A DNA stretch of 64,000 nucleotides from Fluviicola sp. XM-24bin1 (GTDB lineage Bacteria > Bacteroidota > Bacteroidia > Flavobacteriales_D > Crocinitomicaceae). This document shows positions 61,709 through 64,000 of this stretch, piece by piece. The position numbers and the translations under genes were made by a program. Within the stretch, counting starts at the first letter, position 1; each line of letters opens with the position of its first letter. The stretch covers positions 62,001 to 126,000 of the forward strand of contig QCWI01000003.1 in NCBI GenBank assembly GCA_003149635.1, given 5' to 3'. Below the pieces are notes generated by a model. The model had not been told where the DNA came from and did not search any database. It saw nothing but the letters and a program-made list of their open reading frames with translations.

Positions 61709-63853
61709 ATGTCGAAACGCAAAAAGTCGCCGAATAAAAAGCTGAAACAGAGCTTAACACAAACCCTTCGAAAAGTTTTTACGCAAAATCCCGAGTCGAA
61801 TTTAACGCATAAACAAGTGTGTCATTTGATCGATGTTCGTGATTCCGCATTGCGTAAACTCGTGTTTAATGTGTTGGAAGATTTGGTCAAACAAGGCTTT
61901 TTGATGAAATCGGGGCATAGCATTTACGGACTGAATACCGAATCGAATGCACTTATAGGAACCTTGCAAATTACTCCTCGCGGTGCAGGATTTGTGGTGT
62001 TGGATGATCCCTCCTATTTGGATGTTTTTATTCATCCGAAGAACTTGAATCAGGCTTTGGGTGGCGACCGGGTTATCGTTCAAATCACTAAGAAAGGAAG
62101 CTCCCGAAATGAAGGAGTGATTGTAAGTGTCGAAGAGCGTGAACGAACTCAGTTTGTCGGAACAATTCAAGAAGAAGATAAGTTCGCCTTTTTGGTTCCC
62201 GATAACTCGAAAGTGGGTACCGATATTTTCATTCCGAAAGGAAAATTGAACGGTGCGAAGAACGGCGATAAGGCGTTGGTTCGAATTACGGCTTGGCCAC
62301 AATCGGCGGATAACCCGTACGGAGAAGTTGTTGAGAACCTTGGAAACAGCGGCGGAAATGATGTGGAAATGATCAGCATTTTGGTCAACAATGGTATTGA
62401 TTACGCCTTCCCTGATTCCGTAATGTCCGAAGCTGAACAAGTAGGAATGGAATTGGATCCAAACGAAGTGTTAAAACGCCGTGACTTCAGAGATGTCGAT
62501 ACCTTTACCATTGACCCGCACGATGCCCGCGATTTTGACGATGCGCTTTCGTTCAAGCGTTTGGAAAATGGAAACATCGAAGTGGGAGTTCACATTGCCG
62601 ATGTAAGTCATTACGTTCGACCGGGGTCTGCGATGGATGCCGAAGCGTTGAAACGATCGAATTCGGTTTACTTGGTGGATCGCGTTATTCCTATGTTGCC
62701 GGAGCAACTTTCTAACATGGCGTGTTCCCTTCGACCGAACGAAGACAAATTCAGTTTTTCAGCTGTTTTTGAAATGGACGAAAGCGGGAAAGTGTACAAG
62801 GAATGGTACGGGAAAACTGTCATTCATTCCAACCGTCGATTTACCTATGAAGAAGCCCAAGAAATCATCGAAGGGACTGATGGCGATTATCGTGATGAGA
62901 TCGTTATTTTAGATAAAATCGCTAAAATTTTGCGGAAAAGACGTCTAAAATCCGGTGCAATGAACATTGAGTCGGAGGAAGTTCGCTTCCGTTTGGACGA
63001 TGAAGGGATGCCGGAAAAAGTAGTGATCAAAACCTCAAAAGACGCGAATAAATTGATTGAGGAATTCATGCTTTTGGCCAACAGAAGCGTCGCTACTTTC
63101 ATCTCTCAACCCGATAAAAAAGACGCTCCGAAAATTCCATTTATTTACCGTTGTCACGACAGGCCAAGTCCTGAGAAAATTCAATTATTCGACCTCTTCG
63201 TTCAGAAGTTTGGATACGATATTGACCTATCGGATGAGCGCACGATTTCCAAAAAAATCAACGCTTTATTGCAGGATATTAAATTGAAAAACGAGTACTC
63301 TATTATTCAATCGATGGCCATTCGATCGATGGCAAAAGCAAGTTACGAAACACAAAATATTGGTCACTATGGATTGGCATTTGAGCATTACGCACACTTT
63401 ACCTCTCCTATTCGACGTTACGCCGATTTGATCGTACACCGCGTTCTTTTTGAAGTGATTCACAACAAGAAATTGAGCTACGGAAACGAATTGAATGATG
63501 TTGCCAAGCGCATCTCGCGCATGGAACGCAAAGCGATTGAAGCAGAGCGCGAAAGCACAAAATACTTCCAGACCTTGTTTGTGATGGATAAGATTGGTGA
63601 GATTTTCGAAGGAACCGTTGCGGGAATTGCCGAGTTCGGAATGTTCGTGAAAATGACCGAAAATCACTGCGAAGGAATGATTCCAATGGCGCAAATTCCA
63701 GGCGATCGTTTCTATTTCGATGCGGATTCATTCACGATTATTGGAGCAAAAACCAAGAAAACGTACAATATTGGCGATCCGGTGAAGGTGCAGATTTATG
63801 AGGTTTCTGTTCGCAAACGCCAGATTGATTTGGAGTTGATTAAAGAGGAGTAA
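61709..63853 (+). CDS. rnr: Ribonuclease R
   Basis: RNase R degrades structured RNA from the 3' end and helps RNA quality control. The 714-residue protein has a basic N terminus (MSKRKKSPNKKLKQSLTQTL), a winged helix and cold-shock domains to about 240, the RNB catalytic domain at 260-590 (FTIDPHDARDFDDALSFKRL, the aspartate cluster, and HYAHFTSPIRRYADLIVHRV) and an S1 domain at 640-712 (EGTVAGIAEFGMFVKMTENH). Length and order are complete. A TACTTTCG at 61698-61705 lies directly before the ATG, so transcription may start almost at the start codon. Confidence 0.96.
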   Translation: MSKRKKSPNKKLKQSLTQTLRKVFTQNPESNLTHKQVCHLIDVRDSALRKLVFNVLEDLVKQGFLMKSGHSIYGLNTESNALIGTLQITPRGAGFVVLDDPSYLDVFIHPKNLNQALGGDRVIVQITKKGSSRNEGVIVSVEERERTQFVGTIQEEDKFAFLVPDNSKVGTDIFIPKGKLNGAKNGDKALVRITAWPQSADNPYGEVVENLGNSGGNDVEMISILVNNGIDYAFPDSVMSEAEQVGMELDPNEVLKRRDFRDVDTFTIDPHDARDFDDALSFKRLENGNIEVGVHIADVSHYVRPGSAMDAEALKRSNSVYLVDRVIPMLPEQLSNMACSLRPNEDKFSFSAVFEMDESGKVYKEWYGKTVIHSNRRFTYEEAQEIIEGTDGDYRDEIVILDKIAKILRKRRLKSGAMNIESEEVRFRLDDEGMPEKVVIKTSKDANKLIEEFMLLANRSVATFISQPDKKDAPKIPFIYRCHDRPSPEKIQLFDLFVQKFGYDIDLSDERTISKKINALLQDIKLKNEYSIIQSMAIRSMAKASYETQNIGHYGLAFEHYAHFTSPIRRYADLIVHRVLFEVIHNKKLSYGNELNDVAKRISRMERKAIEAERESTKYFQTLFVMDKIGEIFEGTVAGIAEFGMFVKMTENHCEGMIPMAQIPGDRFYFDADSFTIIGAKTKKTYNIGDPVKVQIYEVSVRKRQIDLELIKEE

Positions 63854-63927
63854 AAAAGCGAAAGGCTAAAAGCCAGAAAGTAAAAGGATCTTTAAGCCTT
63901 CAGCTTTCAACTTTTTACCCATTAAAA
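63854..63927. repeat. 7-nt quasi-periodic inverted array between rnr and the LytTR gene
   Basis: Plus-strand words GCGAAAG, GCTAAAA and GTAAAAG are followed by TTTAAGCC, TTCAGC, TTTCAAC and TTTTTACC, the inverted words. It fills the space between convergent stop codons and is a likely two-way terminator. Confidence 0.65.
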
Positions 63928-63940
63928 CTCTCTTTCTTAC

Positions 63941-64000
63941 TTACACCGTACGAATACGCTTGTTCATCTCATCGCGGTAAGATCCTCCGATTGGAATGAT
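63941..64000 (-). CDS. Partial LytTR-type DNA-binding protein (C terminus)
   Basis: The last 19 codons of a minus-strand gene enter from the right edge and read IIPIGGSYRDEMNKRIRTV. The IPIGxSYR pattern followed by a basic helix is the usual end of LytTR DNA-binding domains, as in Bacteroidota response regulators of the LytR/AlgR type. With so little sequence the call is tentative. Confidence 0.6.
   Translation of the reverse strand: MIPIGGSYRDEMNKRIRTV

Overview
The window looks like a chromosomal segment of a Bacteroidota bacterium, most likely order Flavobacteriales (a Crocinitomicaceae-like member is my guess, not a proven placement). The evidence is several proteins with type IX secretion (T9SS) C-terminal sorting domains, a PorP/SprF-family protein, the gliding lipoprotein GldH, many 'SCS/ACS' lipoboxes, promoters of the TTG-N19/20-TAnnTTTG type, and almost no Shine-Dalgarno sequences. 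I see no rRNA or tRNA gene, CRISPR array, transposase or prophage. Most of the window is core chromosome with interspersed surface-protein genes.

Layout. 1-7.4 kb: a partial beta-propeller gene, tsaC/sua5, a zinc-ribbon protein, a tiny membrane protein, a CutA-like protein, a LysR regulator, a CNNM/CorC transporter, and purQ-purD. 7.4-13.7 kb: a damaged ORF, a DUF6427-like membrane protein, a DksA/TraR-like protein with lspA, a lipoprotein and a large BNR-propeller T9SS protein. 13.9-19.6 kb: an outer-membrane barrel and a giant TPR protein in one operon, divergent from ftsE. 20-24.8 kb: a TIGR03032 protein, two tandem FG-GAP-like T9SS proteins with unusual N-terminal extensions, and a monooxygenase-like gene without an ATG. 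24.8-27.4 kb: pheS, ytxJ and a glutaminyl cyclase in one operon. 27.5-31.3 kb: small lipoproteins, a J-domain protein and the bifunctional NAD(P)HX repair enzyme. 31.3-38.5 kb: a T9SS subtilase, a 3'-5' exonuclease, msrC and two membrane-associated proteins. 38.7-50.2 kb: secreted and outer-membrane proteins, an endonuclease-like gene broken by a TGA codon, twin small CxxC membrane proteins, and a PorP/SprF protein paired with a type-B T9SS CotH protein. 50.3-53.5 kb: holB-ricT-gldH. 53.6-61.6 kb: a secreted charged-helix protein, an EamA transporter, a universal stress protein, a 1295-residue propeller/adenylate-cyclase/HD sensor and ferritin. 61.7-64 kb: RNase R and the 3' end of a LytTR-type regulator.

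The most interesting signals are: (1) gene 3' ends marked by DNA built of short quasi-periodic words (6, 7 or 9 nt), usually as inverted pairs, in six places; (2) two further families of intergenic repeat, one with GTCACCC inverted ends and one with a GACCGC end lying against stop codons; (3) the single-chain propeller-cyclase-HD receptor; (4) FG-GAP-like surface proteins whose signal peptide is preceded by about 55 charged, helical residues; (5) two damaged ORFs that one base change each would restore; and (6) an interleaved inverted-repeat leader at 49.07 kb. No complete, clearly new multi-gene system such as a defence island can be supported from this sequence.
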